Position numbers and translations under genes: made by a program
DNA from: Sipunculus nudus
Taxonomy: Eukaryota > Annelida > Sipuncula > Golfingiida > Sipunculidae
Assembly: GCA_026874595.1 (NCBI GenBank)
Contig: CM049316.1
Location: 15,069,839-15,133,838 of the forward strand
DNA: 64,000 nt
Direction: 5' to 3'
Notes under the pieces: generated by a model
What the model was told of the DNA's origin: nothing
Seen by the model: the letters and a program-made list of their open reading frames with translations, nothing else
Database searches by the model: none
Shown: one piece after another, positions 1-15,200 of the stretch
How the letters are laid out: every line of letters starts with the position of its first letter
How positions within the stretch are numbered: position 1 is the stretch's first letter

Positions 1-162
1 TAAGTGTTTTTTTCACCAGGAGTTGATGAATGAATATTGTAGTGACAACAGTGTATACATTTGATAATCAGCAGTACATTGTGTAATGTTTTAGATGCAT
101 ATTAAGTTAAATAATAATTATATTAAAAACTTAACTGTACTCTATTATTTCTCTGTTTTCAG

Positions 163-207
163 GAATTACCTGAATTTTGTCACAGAGGAGCTCAAACATC
201 CATTTAG
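163..207 (+). CDS. SLC7A8-like: SLC7A8-like exon (NYLNFVTEE segment)
   Basis: A short 45-nt exon lies between a TTTTCAG acceptor and a GTACAC donor. After one base completing the previous codon (TGG in the family, G-G-W-N-Y) it reads [14 protein letters not shown], then two bases of an Arg codon finished by the next exon. This is the family-conserved loop after transmembrane segment 6. It was chosen because reading phase at both borders joins correctly to the 1253 exon. Confidence 0.88.
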   Translation, partial: ELPEFCHRGAQTSI

Positions 208-3200
208 GTACACAAACCTACATTTTCTTATAAATTATTTTAATTTTAAATGAGCATAATTTATGCAGTGTTCATGTATTTACTTCTCTGGACGTACAAA
301 GCAGACAAGTACAAACTCTGCAGTGTTGTGAGAGGAATTGCCTTGTGTTTGGACTGCCATGTATTATGGCCTTGGTCACCTTGCATATCATTGTATTTTC
401 TCTGTGGCTTCTCTAATTTGCTTAACTAAAGTGGTGAGGTTTATCCTGTGCTCTTTTTCCAGTCTTTGTTTTCTCTTCTTTAATATGACATAACCATATA
501 ACAAAGAAAAATTTTAACCTGACTTTTAGAGAGACCCTGACAAAATTCTTCTGGAAGCAAAAATACAGAGAGTTATAGGCAGTGAGCTATGTGTGAAAAG
601 ACAACCATTTCATTAGTACTTGAAATTCACATGTTATTTTATGTTTGATGAACAAGTGTTTTGTATTTTTCCTTCAATTGAACTTATGCACCTGTTTACT
701 ACTATTTCCTATTGGCAGTCATGCAATGCTCCGGACTAAATTGGGCAGATCTCAATAAATTTAACTGACCATTCTGAAATTTAACAATTTAGTCCATACA
801 AATTATCTTGTATCTTGATGACCTTATGAATTGCCTGAAATTTGCCATGCATGTTGATTTGGGCAGCTTTATCATTTGTACAAAATTGTTGTTTATAGAA
901 ATGTTTGTACCATAAATTTAAGTGATGTGCCTCAGTCAGTTGTGTCCCGACAGTCTCACTATGGTATTAGTTCCTTACAAATGGAAGCAAACCAGTTAGA
1001 TTATTAATTTGTCCTCTAAGTACTTGTAAGGTATTTCAAATTTCTTATGTATAACACTGTATATATTATCATACATGTTTGCATTGTAATAAAAATATTT
1101 TCTGAGAGCACATATTAACATAGATTATATAGTTTTAGTAAACATGTTTGACCATGGCTTATAATTAAATATCCATATATAGACTTGGTCTTGTTCATAT
1201 GTATGTTAAACTACTTCATTATAATCAACATATTATACCTGTTATCCTGTAGAGACCTCCCACGGGCTATCTGGATCTCCATGCCTCTGGTGACCATCAT
1301 CTATGTGTGTGCTAACGTGGCTTACTTCACCGTACTCTCACCGCAGCAGTTACTGGACTCAAATGCTGTCGCTGTGGTAAGTACTAGTGCTGTATGGACC
1401 ACCCTTGCCCTTAACTCGAGCAGCTGTTGCATACTCATATGATCAAGTCTATGGCAGTTAGCTTCACTTTCAAAGACCTTGATTCAGCAAGCTTCAGAAA
1501 CTTCTCACCAGATGTCCATGTAGAACAAGTTTAAGCAAGTTAAACTGCCTTGCTCAATTGCCTATTGTATGAAGATGGTTCACAGTTGGATTATCATGAA
1601 AAGTTAACTTATAAGCACTTAACAAACCTTGTCATACAGATATTTATGCAACATTATTAACAATTTCCAAGTTTGTTTTCCCTATTTTCCATGGTTTGTA
1701 CATGTTCTTAATTTCCTTGGATGTCCTGGAAAATGGCCATTTAAAAAATTCAGCCCTCGAATGCCTTGGAAAAACAGCCAGTTTAGAAGAGTTATGATAT
1801 GTTGTGTAAGGTTTTTGCACCTTGCCCCAGGACAACTTACTTTTCAATAATGGTAGCTTATTAATGGGACAGTCCACTAATAGTTAAGAAGGGTAGTATG
1901 TAGCTCTGATGTCTTACATAGGAAATTGCTTTACTGTACTGAACCAAGTATCCTCCAGGATTCAATGTATTACACTGAAATCTTACAATTCAAATATGAC
2001 ATAACTCTGTATTATGATGGATTGGTGCATCAGTGTTATACTACAGAAATAGCATTTTTAATGTATAAACAATATTTTTCTGCAGTCCTTTGCTGACAGA
2101 ATGCTTGGTGTGATGGCCTGGATCATGCCTTTGTTTGTGGCAGCATCAACGTTTGGTGGTCTGAATGGTGGCATCTTCACCTCATCCAGGTAAATACCGT
2201 AAAATCTCCACTTAAAACCGCGGTTTAATCAAGAAATTCAAAATCTTGAAATCAGGTTGATTTCCTGAAAGCACTGTGCGGTTTATACTAGAAGGGTTTC
2301 CTGAATATCTTCCTGACAGACATCGTTTTTGGGCCGGCGCGTGGGCGATAATATTGCAACTTTCGAAGGCTGTTCTTAGCATGCATGGGAGCCGTGTGTA
2401 AATGTATTATTTACGATTATTTGTTATTTATAAATTAAATATTGCTGATAAGTTTTCGTGTGATATATAACTTGTTATAAAATCTTGGTAATTGTCACCA
2501 AATAATACGTTTACAACAACCCTGCTGTTACATACAGCGGTCCACTTCGTTGGGCATGGTCAAGCAAAATTGAAATAAAAGCCTACTTTAAACCCATTTG
2601 CGGCATTATTTAGCAATGATTATTTGTTTAAAACGTAAAATGAATAAAAAGCTGACATCGTAAAGAGTCACACAATGGCAGACGATCGTTTTAAAATCTA
2701 GTTTGAGTGCCGCCATGTGCTGAAACACCCCGGTATTCTGCTAAGAATATTTTGAACGGCTGTAAGCGGTGGGTGGTAAATAGAACAGCCACCTATTTCG
2801 TCCCAGCGTGCCTTGCGCGAACACTGCCTTGACAAAATGGCTCTCCACACGGAAAATTTCTTCAGGAAAAAAACTTGCTAACCCGGACTGGCCACTTTAA
2901 TTTTACCTTAAAATCACTCGTTTTCAAGCGTCATGTTTCCTATACGTGCGTATCTCTAAAAGGTAACTTCAGTACTTCGATATTTAGTTAAGTTGACCAG
3001 CGATGTTTTCAAACGCACCAGCAAATTGTGACATGGAGCGATGTCAACGTACGATGTGACGAAGATAATACCGAAGTAACCGGTATGAAAATGATTTGAA
3101 TCTTCCGAGTAAATCCAGAAAATGGAATTTTCATCAAAAATTAAGATTTCAAAATATTACTTTTAGAATTAAAATATACAGTGACTTGAAATGGATCAGC

Positions 3201-6200
3201 AGAATATTTTTTCCAAAATATAATGACAAATCAGTAGCAAACAAGAATACGGCACGGAATATAAAATCTGTATAAACAGGCAGAGGTTCACCGGCCCTTA
3301 CGTCTTCCCAAACTTCATGCTTGAGTGACCCTGCAAAAAAGTGTTATGATGTGTTTAAATAAAATGCCCAAGGAATTTTTAAAGTGGACAGGAATGGCCG
3401 AGTCGCAACCTACGCGTGTTCATTTCTAGATGATTGCTTGATTGTGTCTTTTGTCAAATCATTCCGTAGCGAAAGTTGGTGCGGTTTTAAAGGGGGGTTC
3501 TTAGTATTTGAGCCCCTCGCGGTGTCTCGCCTGGAATTTCGGCGAAGTCTGGGTGCGGTTTTAATCGGAAGTGCGGTTTTAAGTGGAGATTTTACGGTAC
3601 TCCATGTTTAGATGATTCAGTCATGACCTGATAGTGAAGCAATGAACTTCACCAAAATCATTGTTATTTTTTCCTACCAGAGGAATGGCAGAGTGAAATC
3701 TAAATCAGTTCTAAATAAATAGTAACGCTTTAAGGGTCAGGCAATTAAGATGGCAGTTATTTTGAAATGCTGCATTGTAAAAATAGAAATACTTTTTGGA
3801 AACTTTATCTCTCATTTTTTCTCATTTGAGGTGCCCCTGTGGGAAAATAAATTCAGTATTGATGATTTAACAGGAAAGTAATCATAGCAATAGACTGTTA
3901 AATACCAAAGCCCTTTATAAAAATCATGTTTATCAGTACATTTAGATTATAACATAATCAGGGGTCGTAATAATGCCTTTCCACCTGTCTTAGATAGGCA
4001 AACTCTTGCACAGTCTGTTGTACCAGTCTGTTGGTGAGGTAGCAATAGTAGCTGATAAGTAGTAACAAACATGACAAAAAAACAAAATATTTTACAGGTA
4101 GTGTTCCACCAACTCCCTATATTTCTGATATTTTTCTATAAAATTTCTATAATTTCTAATGTTTTCTGGCCATATAGGCCTTCATCTGAAAAATTGTGTT
4201 TCTGATTTAACAGTGTTACTATTTGAAAACATTCAGATGGTAGGCCTTTAAAGGATGCATCCTTAGCAGAAAGGCAGTTTTTTCTGTTGAAAAGAAAAAA
4301 TGCATTAATGCCTTTCCGTTGGAAAAGTGAAAATTTCAAAGTATTACAATCCCTGATAATTGTATGTAAGCTATGATGTTAATAATATGTACAGTGAAAA
4401 GTTGCAGTTACTGAACAACCACTTTTTCAGTCTCAATTCTTTTTTGCCCTTTATATCAGACCTCACTAAGATGACCATCTTGAAAATAGGCCTAGTTTAT
4501 CAAGGTCCCTTTGCTGGTAGTTATTTCAAGGTTTCAAGCAATGCTTTACACAGGTGTAAATTAAGATTTTTAGCTCAGCTGACTGTAAGTCATCTGAGCT
4601 ATAGCGATCACCCTTTGTCCATCATCCGTCTGGCCATCCCGCCATCTGGCCGTCTGTTCGTTAACAGAGCACAAATCGTAACTGCTGAACCTGGAATCTT
4701 CTTTCTTGACATCCAGGGAGGTCCATGCAAATTCTCCTTAAAAAACCTGGAATTAGGTCTCTGTTACCCATATTCTTCAAGCTATGGTGCTCTGAAGTAC
4801 CCCCCCGAATAATGGAAAATTTGATACAAAAGCTCAAGTATCTAAACAACTAATGCATTGATCACCATGATTCTTTGCATAGATATTGATCACTCTTTGT
4901 GCAAACTGGTGGTGCCACCTGTATTTTTTTCGATTTTTACGATTTTTTTTCTCTATTTTTGAGACCTTCAAGGATGTTGTCATCTATTATCAGGGCAGGG
5001 AGGTCAATGAAAGATATCCTTGGAAACCTGAAATTAGGTCTCTGTTACCCATATTCTCTGAGCTATGGGGCTTATAAGCACTCCTAGCATAATTGAAAAT
5101 TTGATACCAAAGCAGAGCACAAATTATAACCATTGGACCTAGAATCTTTTAACTTAAAATCCAGGGAGGTCCATGAAAAGTCTCCTTGGAAACATGAAAT
5201 TAGGTCTCTGTTACCCATAATCTTTGAGCAATGGGGCTTATAAGCCGCCCCAAAATATTTGAAAATTTGATACCAAAGTAGAGCACACAAATGATAACCA
5301 TTGGACCAAGAATCTTCTCACTTGGCATCCTGATAAATCCTCAAAAGTTCTCCCCTCTAAACCTGAAATTGGGTCACTGTGACTTATATTCTCAGAGTTT
5401 TGGGGTATGTTTGAGCATCCCAGAAGTAATGAAAAATACACACAAATTGCCAGGTTCCTCAGGAAAGGCTGGTTGGATTGTCATCAAATTTGGTGTGCTA
5501 ATGGGTCTTGATGAACTTAAGCTAATATGCATGAATGGTGATGCCACCTATATTATCTTATAAACTTTTTTTATTTTACATGGATTGTACAACTAGTTAT
5601 AATAACTAATACTAGGCGTTCTTCATGGCTCAGTTGTTGACGCTTGGTAGTCGGTAAGGGTGGAGGAAACCGGAGGACCCGGAGAAAACCACAAACCTTA
5701 GACGGGCCGCTACAACCCATTCTCATAGGCACAATGGGAATCGAACCCGGGTTGCCAGCGGAGGCGGCGTTTTACCACTCAGCTGTCCAGGTCCCTAGTA
5801 GTTTCCTGTGCAAGGACATATTGTTAACATGTCAGTCGGCTGAGCGTCATGACCCATGGGTCACCTGTTAAATGTGCTTGATTTACATTCATAAAGTAAG
5901 ATATTTGTATGATATAAGTGATATATGTCCTACTAAGATATCATCTGTCCAGTACTATTACATGTGAGATTTTTCACAGGCTGTTCTTTGTGGGAGCTAG
6001 ACAAGGACAACTACCAGAGACCATTGCTCTGATCCACACAAAACTCCTTACACCTATGCCTTCCCTACTGTTTTTGGTGAGTCTTCCAGAGTGGCTGATA
6101 TACTTAAATATGGAAACAAACCCTGAGCAAAACACAGAACTTATTGTTATCAGGAGATGGAAATGTTTTTAATATGGCCAAGTTTGTACTTTATGCAAGA

Positions 6201-9200
6201 GATAAAAATATTCTTATGCTTGGCTTTTTCATCTTTATTTGTGTTTAAATCACAAGTTCCCTGCAGTAGCATATTTCATGTTTTCAAGTAGGGGAAACGG
6301 AGCTTTTTCTTCATTAATATCAGAAATTTAATAATTTATTACCATTACAATTAAACTAGAGAAAAATGTTGCAAAGTTGTTTTAATTTCCATTTTGGCCA
6401 GTAGGTGGCAGTATGGATGTCTGATGATATTTTCAGGGTGCCATGAATAATTATTGTGATGTTTTAAATGTTTTTCTTCATACTTGGATGTATTTATATA
6501 TTTGTAGGGTGGGATGTCGTTGATCATGTTGTGTTCAAGTGACATGTATAACCTCATCAATTATACGAGCTTCGTTGAATCATCATTCATAGCCGCATCT
6601 GTTGGTGGTCTCCTCTGGCTTCGGTGGAAAAGACCAGACATGCACCGACCCATCAAGGTATAATAACGTGGGACAGTTTTTGTGTGTAACATTGCAGCAG
6701 TTCCACAGCGATCAATTCTTGTGGTAAATATATAACAGAGTAAGAGGAAGTTTGCTCTTCAGAAGTTATATTCATTTTGCAGTAGTGTAATATAGTCTAG
6801 GAAATTTGTTTAACTTTTTGTCAATAATGCTCAAATGTCTTAACCCCAAAGACAAAGCCTAGTATTCAGTAATAATTGTATTATTTTTGCCAGACACAAT
6901 GTATATTTTCTTTGTTTGGATGTCTGTAAATAAATTTGTATGAACTAGACAAATTAGTTTTTCTAATTATTAACTTATTAATTCATAAGTAGCTTTTAAC
7001 TGCTGACACATAAGCAGTAATTCTTACAGCCATACTTGTGGACTGGTTTAAACTTTTTGGCTAGTACCACTTTTATAAAACCAGGTACATGTAAAAAGGA
7101 TTAAGCAGAAATTGGTAAGTTGGTTTATGTTTTTGGTTATTTATTTAGGCATAGGCTTCCCAAAGTGGTGTACAGCTGTGCATCTGACATTTCCCATATT
7201 TTGGATTCCATCATTTGTCACTTTTGATTTTTAAATCACTGAATTGATCATTTACAAATATATCTTTATTAATGACATTGCAAATAATTGGTCACTGGTC
7301 TTATGCTGTTGCACAGGCTGCTAATTATTTTCCTTATTTCAGGTGAATCTCTTTTTCCCGATCTTTTTCATGGTGATTTCGGCATTCTTGATCATATTTC
7401 CTCTCTGGCACAGTCCTACAGAGTGCCTGGCCGGAGTTGCCATGGTGATCACTGGTATCCCAGTCTACTGGCTGGGTATTTCCTGGAAGAAAAAGCCAAA
7501 AACATTCCGCAGATGGATACGTAAGTAATTTATTTGAAGTTATTATCTTAGTCAATGATATAGTGTGTTAATCAGCTTAGGGCTCCATATATTGAACAAT
7601 ACTGATGATTGAATGAAAAGGGACCCAGCCAACCTTGACATAAATCTAGAATTAGTTGCATTGTATAGCTTGAAGTATTTAGGTTTAAAGAGACTTAGAC
7701 AGTAGCATAGAGAGAGAGGAATGTTAAAAGCTGAGAGTGGAAAATTATATTTAGACATGAAAACATGAGCCATATGAACACAAGAAAATAAGAGAGAGGA
7801 GAAAATGTTGGACAAGAAAGAATAGATATTTAAGAACACTGCATGGAAGCTAAGTGAGGAAGGATTTTTGGACTAACGGGAGATTTCTGAACAACTCTTG
7901 GACATGAGTGTCACCAGACAATAGGTGACAATATGTACGGTGTTTTGTATCATAGTTTAACGAAGTCTGTTCTCTATTGATATTGACGTGAAGCGTCATC
8001 TTAAAGCGTTGACAGGTCTTGATTGTATATATATATATTGTGTATTCTTGTATGAAATCCCATCGGCTATCAGCTGATTTATCCGTGTCACGCATCGTGT
8101 GTTTGGTATGTGGGTCGCCATGGTGACGCTAACAGTCAAACTAGGTCACATATATCCTTATATGGGACACTTGAGAAATAAGCCAATCAGAGAACCGGAT
8201 CGCCGTATTGTGACGACGATTGTGACGTCAGAGTTCAGGGAGAGACGCTGGAAGCTGCCTTCAGTTGGGTCTTGAAGCTTGAGGTGGCAGCACGCACGCA
8301 CGAACATTGAAACGCCAGGAACGGCATAGAAGCAAGCTTCTACATGAGGCAAAGACCCAGCTCATGAGAACTCAGCCGTGCTGCCGACAGAGCTTCGTAT
8401 TGGCGATAAAGTGAGAGAGCGTTTGTCACCTGCCGGCCTAGTTCAGCTTGACCTAGATACATAACCGCCGTAAGCCGTGAAACCGTTGCTACAAGAGCAA
8501 GGTCAAGGACTCTAAGCTCCTCGTAAACAAAGAGCTCTGTTGCATTCATGTGAACGTAAACATACCCGGGTCGCAGACAAGCAAGATCAGTTGAAGATCA
8601 CTAAACTCAGAAAGACTAGATCTATATGGTACTAACCATACGCTAGATTCTACACAAAACAGTAACCAGAGATCTCTGAAGGAACTGGACTTTATGGTTT
8701 TTTTATACAAACCATGGACTCAGTAAAATATCCTGTAATTTTAATGTGAAGAGCTGTTGTATTGACACATCAACGCACACACTCACATTGGTGTCTCTGT
8801 AAGTATTGTCTTGAATTATATTTGTGAATTTAACCTGATGTCTCATAGTTTCTATTGATCTAGGTGTATGATTGTCTGGTATTTTAATACACGTCCTTAA
8901 AAGAACCTGGAAATGTCACCTGTAATGACCTGGATCTAATTTCTTGATTAATGAAATCAAGTGGCGAGCGTTAACCCATCCTATTGTTTTATAGGATATA
9001 TCCGTTGTAAAGTTTTCACGTTAAGTTAGGGGTGACATTGTATGGCGAGTGTGCCAGGATATAATTAGCCTTAAAAAAAACTGGCTAATTACAGTAAGTT
9101 TCAGAAATTTTGAACTGAGAAAACAGTACTGAAACCAGACATTCATATACTCAAACTAGAGTTGATCTGAATTAATAATTGGATATGACACCAAATTGAT

Positions 9201-12200
9201 GTTATAGTGTATACTTGCTCAATGAAATTACCCCACTGTTGGGAGTTAATATTTATTCAGTGAGAATATTACCTGAAGCACAACATTGTTTCAGGATTAG
9301 CATATACCTTGAAGATTTGGCTAGAACACATGCATGTTTTGTGAGTAATGCTAGTTCAGTGATACCTGAACATCATTACTGGTTTGATATAAACCCAGAT
9401 TAGAGTGAAAATTTTTGATGTTGTTAGATACGCCCTGGTATAATTTTTCCTACACTGGTTTGTGATTGGTCACGTGGTAGGGTCTCTTTACAGGTAAGTT
9501 TACCCCTCCCGATTGGCATGGTAATCATAGGTGCATGGTGTTTATTGATATCTTGATATCCATCCGTCCATCCGTCTGACCCTTCGTCCGACCTTCCGTC
9601 CGTCCATCCGTATAAGTAGATTTTGATGCGTAGAGCTACCGTAGTGTAATTGTACGGATACCGCCGGTTCGTTAGGTTGGCTTTAACAGTACGTATTTAC
9701 GGATTTTTAAGAGCGGATATTACTAGATACTGGAATCTTACTAGGTTAGAGCGTTACCATGGAGACGTTAGAGTCACTTGTTAGATGCGGGCAGGCCTTG
9801 GGACTTAAGGACCAGGCTTTACAAGATTATGTTGAGGCTAGACGGCGTGCGGATGAGGAACGTGAGGAAAGAGCTAGGCAGCGGGAATTAGAGCGCGAGC
9901 GAGAGGCTAGAGCCCACGAATTAGAGGTTCTAAGGTTAAAGTCTGACTCTGGGGTTAAAGAAGAGAGAAGTAGGGATGTATTCCCGAAAATCCAGCTTCC
10001 ACCTTTTGATGAGGCTCGCGATCAGCTAGATGCGTTTCTTGAGCGATTTGAACGATTAGCTGTATGTCAAGGCTATGATAGGGAGAACTGGGCGTTACAC
10101 CTGAGTCCGTTACTGCGGGGTAAGGCACTAGGGACTTACACACAGTTATCGGTTAGTGAGGCCATGGATTACGATAAGTTAAAGATAGCCTTGTTAAAGC
10201 GATACCAAATGACCGAAGAGGGTTATCGACACAAGTTTCGGACTTGTAGGCCTGAGCGAGGCGAAACGCCGAGTCAGTTTGCGGTGAGACTGAGTGGATA
10301 CCTAGACCATTGGATAGGGATGGCAGGGGTGGGAGGTGACTACAACGGGGTAGTTAACCTGTTGATGTGTGAGCAGTTCGTAAACTGCTGTAGTAGGGAT
10401 CTCTCTATGTTTTTGAAAGAGAGACGGTGTCGTGACTTTGATAGTATGGTAGACTTAGCCGAGAGTTATACGGAGGCTCACGGTGTACACAGCCTTACAG
10501 CAGGTCCTCGTTATGGCAATAATGTGCCGCGTCCAGCGCAACCGGTATCTCTGCCTAGAGAGAAGCGAGAGGTTGAGCGCAGTCCGGACGGTCAGACATT
10601 TAAGCCATCAGGAGGCATCAGATGTTATTTATGTAATGAACTGGGACATAAGGCGCGGGAATGTAAGACTAGTGCCCGGTCGAGGCCTAGGTCTTCCCCT
10701 CAAGTAGGGCGTGCTGCTGGCGATCAGCAGAGGTATAGGACTAATTTTAGCCCCCCGTATAACCCAAAACAGAAACCGGAGACTATGTCAATGGCAGTAG
10801 TCGAGGCGGAAACGGAGACAGTCGGTGCGGTGAAACCGGAAGTAGAGAGTCCGAGTCAGTCGTTAGGATTTGCTGCCCAGACAGAAGGCGGAATCTCGTT
10901 ACCTGTGTGTGAAGGGCTGGTGAATGGTAAGTCAGCGAGGGTGCTGCGGGATTCGGGATGTTCCTCGGCAGGAATACGTGAGTCGTACGTGGAGCTGAAT
11001 CAGTTCACCGGACACCAGGTCGAGTGTAGGTTGTTCGACGGGTCTGTAAGACAATTTCCTACGGCTAGGATTAATGTGGACTGTGCGTACTTTGTCGGTA
11101 CTATCGAGGCAATGGTGGTCGGGGATGCTGTATGTGATTTAGCGCTAGGTAACGTAGCGGGAGCACGTGATCCGTATGATCCGGACCCGACGTGGAAGTC
11201 TGAGCGGTCCTCAGGCATAGTGTGTGACGGTGTAGAGTCACAAAAGGAGGTGTCGTCCGCGGTGGAGACACGGAGCGCTGCACGAGAGAAACAGATACCG
11301 ATGCGTAGCTTGAATGTTGCAAGCCCAGTTGCCGATGTGAGTCCGGCCGAATTTTTGAAGGCGCAGGAGGAGGATGGGTCTTTAGCGCCGTATTGGAGGC
11401 TAGCTAGAGAGGCTAAAAATGATAGTCCATTTAGAATTGAGGACGGATATTTAGTTCGGGTTGTGAGTGATAAACGGGGAGATCAAGATGGATCTCGAGT
11501 GGTGGTACCTCAGACGTTACGGTACGACGTAATGAGGATGGGCCACGAAGCGGTTATGGCGGGCCATCAGGGCATAGACAAAACGCACGACCGCGTGAGA
11601 ACTCAGTTTTTCTGGAAAGGGATGTATAATGACATTGCTGAGTTTTGCAAGTCCTGTCCCATTTGCCAGAAAACCATACCGAAAGGCAAGGTGCCTGGAG
11701 CTACGTTAGGCCAGATGCCATTAATTGATGAGCCCTGGCGTAGAATTTCGATGGATCTGGTTGGGCCGATCGATCCAGCGTCTGAGAGAGGTCACAGGTA
11801 TATTCTGACCGTTATGGATTATGCCACTAGATATCCGGAGGCTGTTGCTTTAAAGAACATAGATACAGTCTCTGTGGCTGATGCGCTAGTTGATATTTAT
11901 GCGCGGTTAGGAGTGCCGTCAGAGGTGCTTACTGACATGGGAACACAATTTACGTCAGACCTCATGCGAGAAGTTAGCCGTGTTTTGTCTGTAAGACAGC
12001 TCACCACTACTCCTTACCATCCTATGTGCAACGGAATGGTGGAGAGATTCAATGGAACGTTAAAGTTAATGTTGAAACGGATGTGCGAGGAAAGACCGCA
12101 AGATTGGGATCGGTACCTCAGCGCCGTGCTTTTTGCGTACCGAGAAGCACCACATGAGAGCACAGGGTTCTCACCCTTTGAGTTGCTCTATGGTAGGATC

Positions 12201-15200
12201 GTTAGAGGACCGATGCGGATTCTAAGGGATCTGTGGACCAAGCGAGATACTAGCGTCGAGACTAAAACCACGTACCAATGCGTCCTGGACCTACAAGACA
12301 AACTAAGCGACACATGCGCGTTAGCTAGAGAGGCGTTGAACAAATCAGCGAACAGACACAGACTGTTATATGATAGAGGTAAATGCACGCGCAGGTTTGA
12401 GGCCGGAGACGAAGTTTTGTTGTTACTCCCGACGGAGCGGAACAAATTAATGGTACAGTGGAAAGGCCCCTATACTATTGTAAACAGGGTTGGGGACTTA
12501 GACTATCGGATTAAGATTGGCGATAAGGTTAAAACCTTCCACGTGAATATGCTGAAACGGTACCATGCTAGAAACAAGCCCCAGCATATTCTGGCAGCGG
12601 TAGCCAAGGGCGCACCTGATTCTATACATGATCCTGACGGTGTAGACGGGGAAACAGAGCACTGATAGACCTAAGACAAAGAAGGCTTTGCGAGCATTCC
12701 TAGGTCTTACAGGGTACTATCGAAAATTAGTGCCAAACTATGCGGAAATAGCGGTGCCCTTGACTGATCTAACGCGTAAAGGTCAAACTGACAAATTTTC
12801 AGAAATTTTGAACTGAGAAAACAGTACTGAAACCAGACATTCATATACTCAAACTAGAGTTGATCTGAATTAATAATTGGATATGACACCAAATTGATGT
12901 TATAGTGTATACTTGCTCAATGAAATTACCCCACTGTTGGGAGTTAATATTTATTCAGTGAGAATATTACCTGAAGCACAACATTGTTTCAGGATTAGCA
13001 TATACCTTGAAGATTTGGCTAGAACACATGCATGTTTTGTGAGTAATGCTAGTTCAGTGATACCTGAACATCATTACTGGTTTGATATAAACCCAGATTA
13101 GAGTGAAAATTTTTGATGTTGTTAGATACGCCCTGGTATAATTTTTCCTACACTGGTTTGTGATTGGTCACGTGGTAGGGTCTCTTTACAGGTAAGTTTA
13201 CCCCTCCCGATTGGCATGGTAATCATAGGTGCATGGTGTTTATTGATATCTTGATATCCATCCGTCCATCCGTCTGACCCTTCGTCCGACCTTCCGTCCG
13301 TCCATCCGTATAAGTAGATTTTGATGCGTAGAGCTACCTTAGTGTAATTGTACAGATACCGCCGGTTCGTTAGGTTGGCTTTAACAGTACGTATTTACGG
13401 ATTTTTAAGAGCGGATATTACTAGATACTGGAATCTTACTAGGTTAGAGCGTTACCATGGAGACGTTAGAGTCACTTGTTAGATGCGGGCAGGCCTTGGG
13501 ACTTAAGGACCAGGCTTTACAAGATTATGTTGAGGCTAGACGGCGTGCGGATGAGGAACGTGAGGAAAGAGCTAGGCAGCGGGAATAAGAGCGCGAGCGA
13601 GAGGCTAGAGCCCACGAATTAGAGGTTCTAAGGTTAAAGTCTGACTCTGGGGTTAAAGAAGAGAGAAGTAGGGATGTATTCCCGAAAATCCAGCTTCCAC
13701 CTTTTGATGAGGCTCACGATCAGCTAGATGCGTTTCTTGAGCGATTTGAACGATTAGCTGTATGTCAAGGCTATGATAGGGAGAACTGGGCGTTACACCT
13801 GAGTCCGTTACTGCGGGGTAAGGCACTAGGGACTTACACACAGTTATCGGTTAGTGAGGCCATGGATTACGATAAGTTAAAGATAGCCTTGTTAAAGCGA
13901 TACCAAATGACCGAAGAGGGTTATCGACACAAGTTTCGGACTTGTAGGCCTGAGCGAGGCGAAACGCCGAGTCAGTTTGCGGTGAGACTGAGTGGATACC
14001 TAGACCATTGGATAGGGATGGCAGGGGTCGGAGGTGACTACGACGGGGTAGTTAACCTGTTGATGTGTGAGCAGTTCGTAAACTGCTGTAGTAGGGATCT
14101 CTCTATGTTTTTGAAAGAGAGACGGTGTCGTGACTTTGATAGTATGGTAGACTTAGCCGAGAGTTATACGGAGGCTCACGGTGTACACAGCCTTACAGCA
14201 GGTCCTCGTTATGGCAATAATGTGCCGCGTCCAGCGCAACCGGTATCTCTGCCTAGAGAGAAGCGAGAGGTTGAGCGCAGTCCGGACGGTCAGACATTTA
14301 AGCCATCAGGAGGCATCAGATGTTATTTATGTAATGAACTGGGACATAAGGCGCGGGAATGTAAGACTAGTGCCCGGTCGAGGCCTAGGTCTTCCCCTCA
14401 AGTAGGGCGTGCTGCTGGCGATCAGCAGAGGTATAGGACTAATTTTAGCCCCCCGTATAACCCAAAACAGAAACCGGAGACTATGTCAATGGCAGTAGTC
14501 GAGGCGGAAACGGAGACAGTCGGTGCGGTGAAACCGGAAGTAGAGAGTCCGAGTCAGTCCTTAGGATTTGCTGCCCAGACAGAAGGCGGAATCTCGTTAC
14601 CTGTGTGTGAAGGGCTGGTGAATGGTAAGTCAGCGAGGGTGCTGCGGGATTCTGGATGTTCCTCGGCAGGAATACGTGAGTCGTACGTGGAGCTGAATCA
14701 GTTCACCGGACACCAGGTCGAGTGTAGGTTGTTCGACGGGTCTGTAAGACAATTTCCTACGGCTAGGATTAATGTGGACTGTGCGTACTTTGTCGGTACT
14801 ATCGAGGCAATGGTGGTCGGGGATGCTGTATGTGATTTAGCGCTAGGTAACGTAGCGGGAGCGCGTGATCCGTATGATCCGGACCCGACGTGGAAGTCTG
14901 AGCGGTCCTCAGGCATAGTGTGTGACGGTGTAGAGTCACAAAAGGAGGTGTCGTCCGCGGTGGAGACACGGAGCGCTGCACGAGAGAAACAGATACCGAC
15001 GCGTAGCTTGAATGTTGCAAGCCCAGTTGCCGATGTGAGTCCGGCCGAATTTTTGAAGGCGCAGGAGGAGGATGGGTCTTTAGCGCCGTATTGGAGGCTA
15101 GCTAGAGAGGCTAAAAATGATAGTCCATTTAGAATTGAGGACGGATATTTAGTTCGGGTTGTGAGTGATAAACGGGGAGATCAAGATGGATCTCGAGTGG

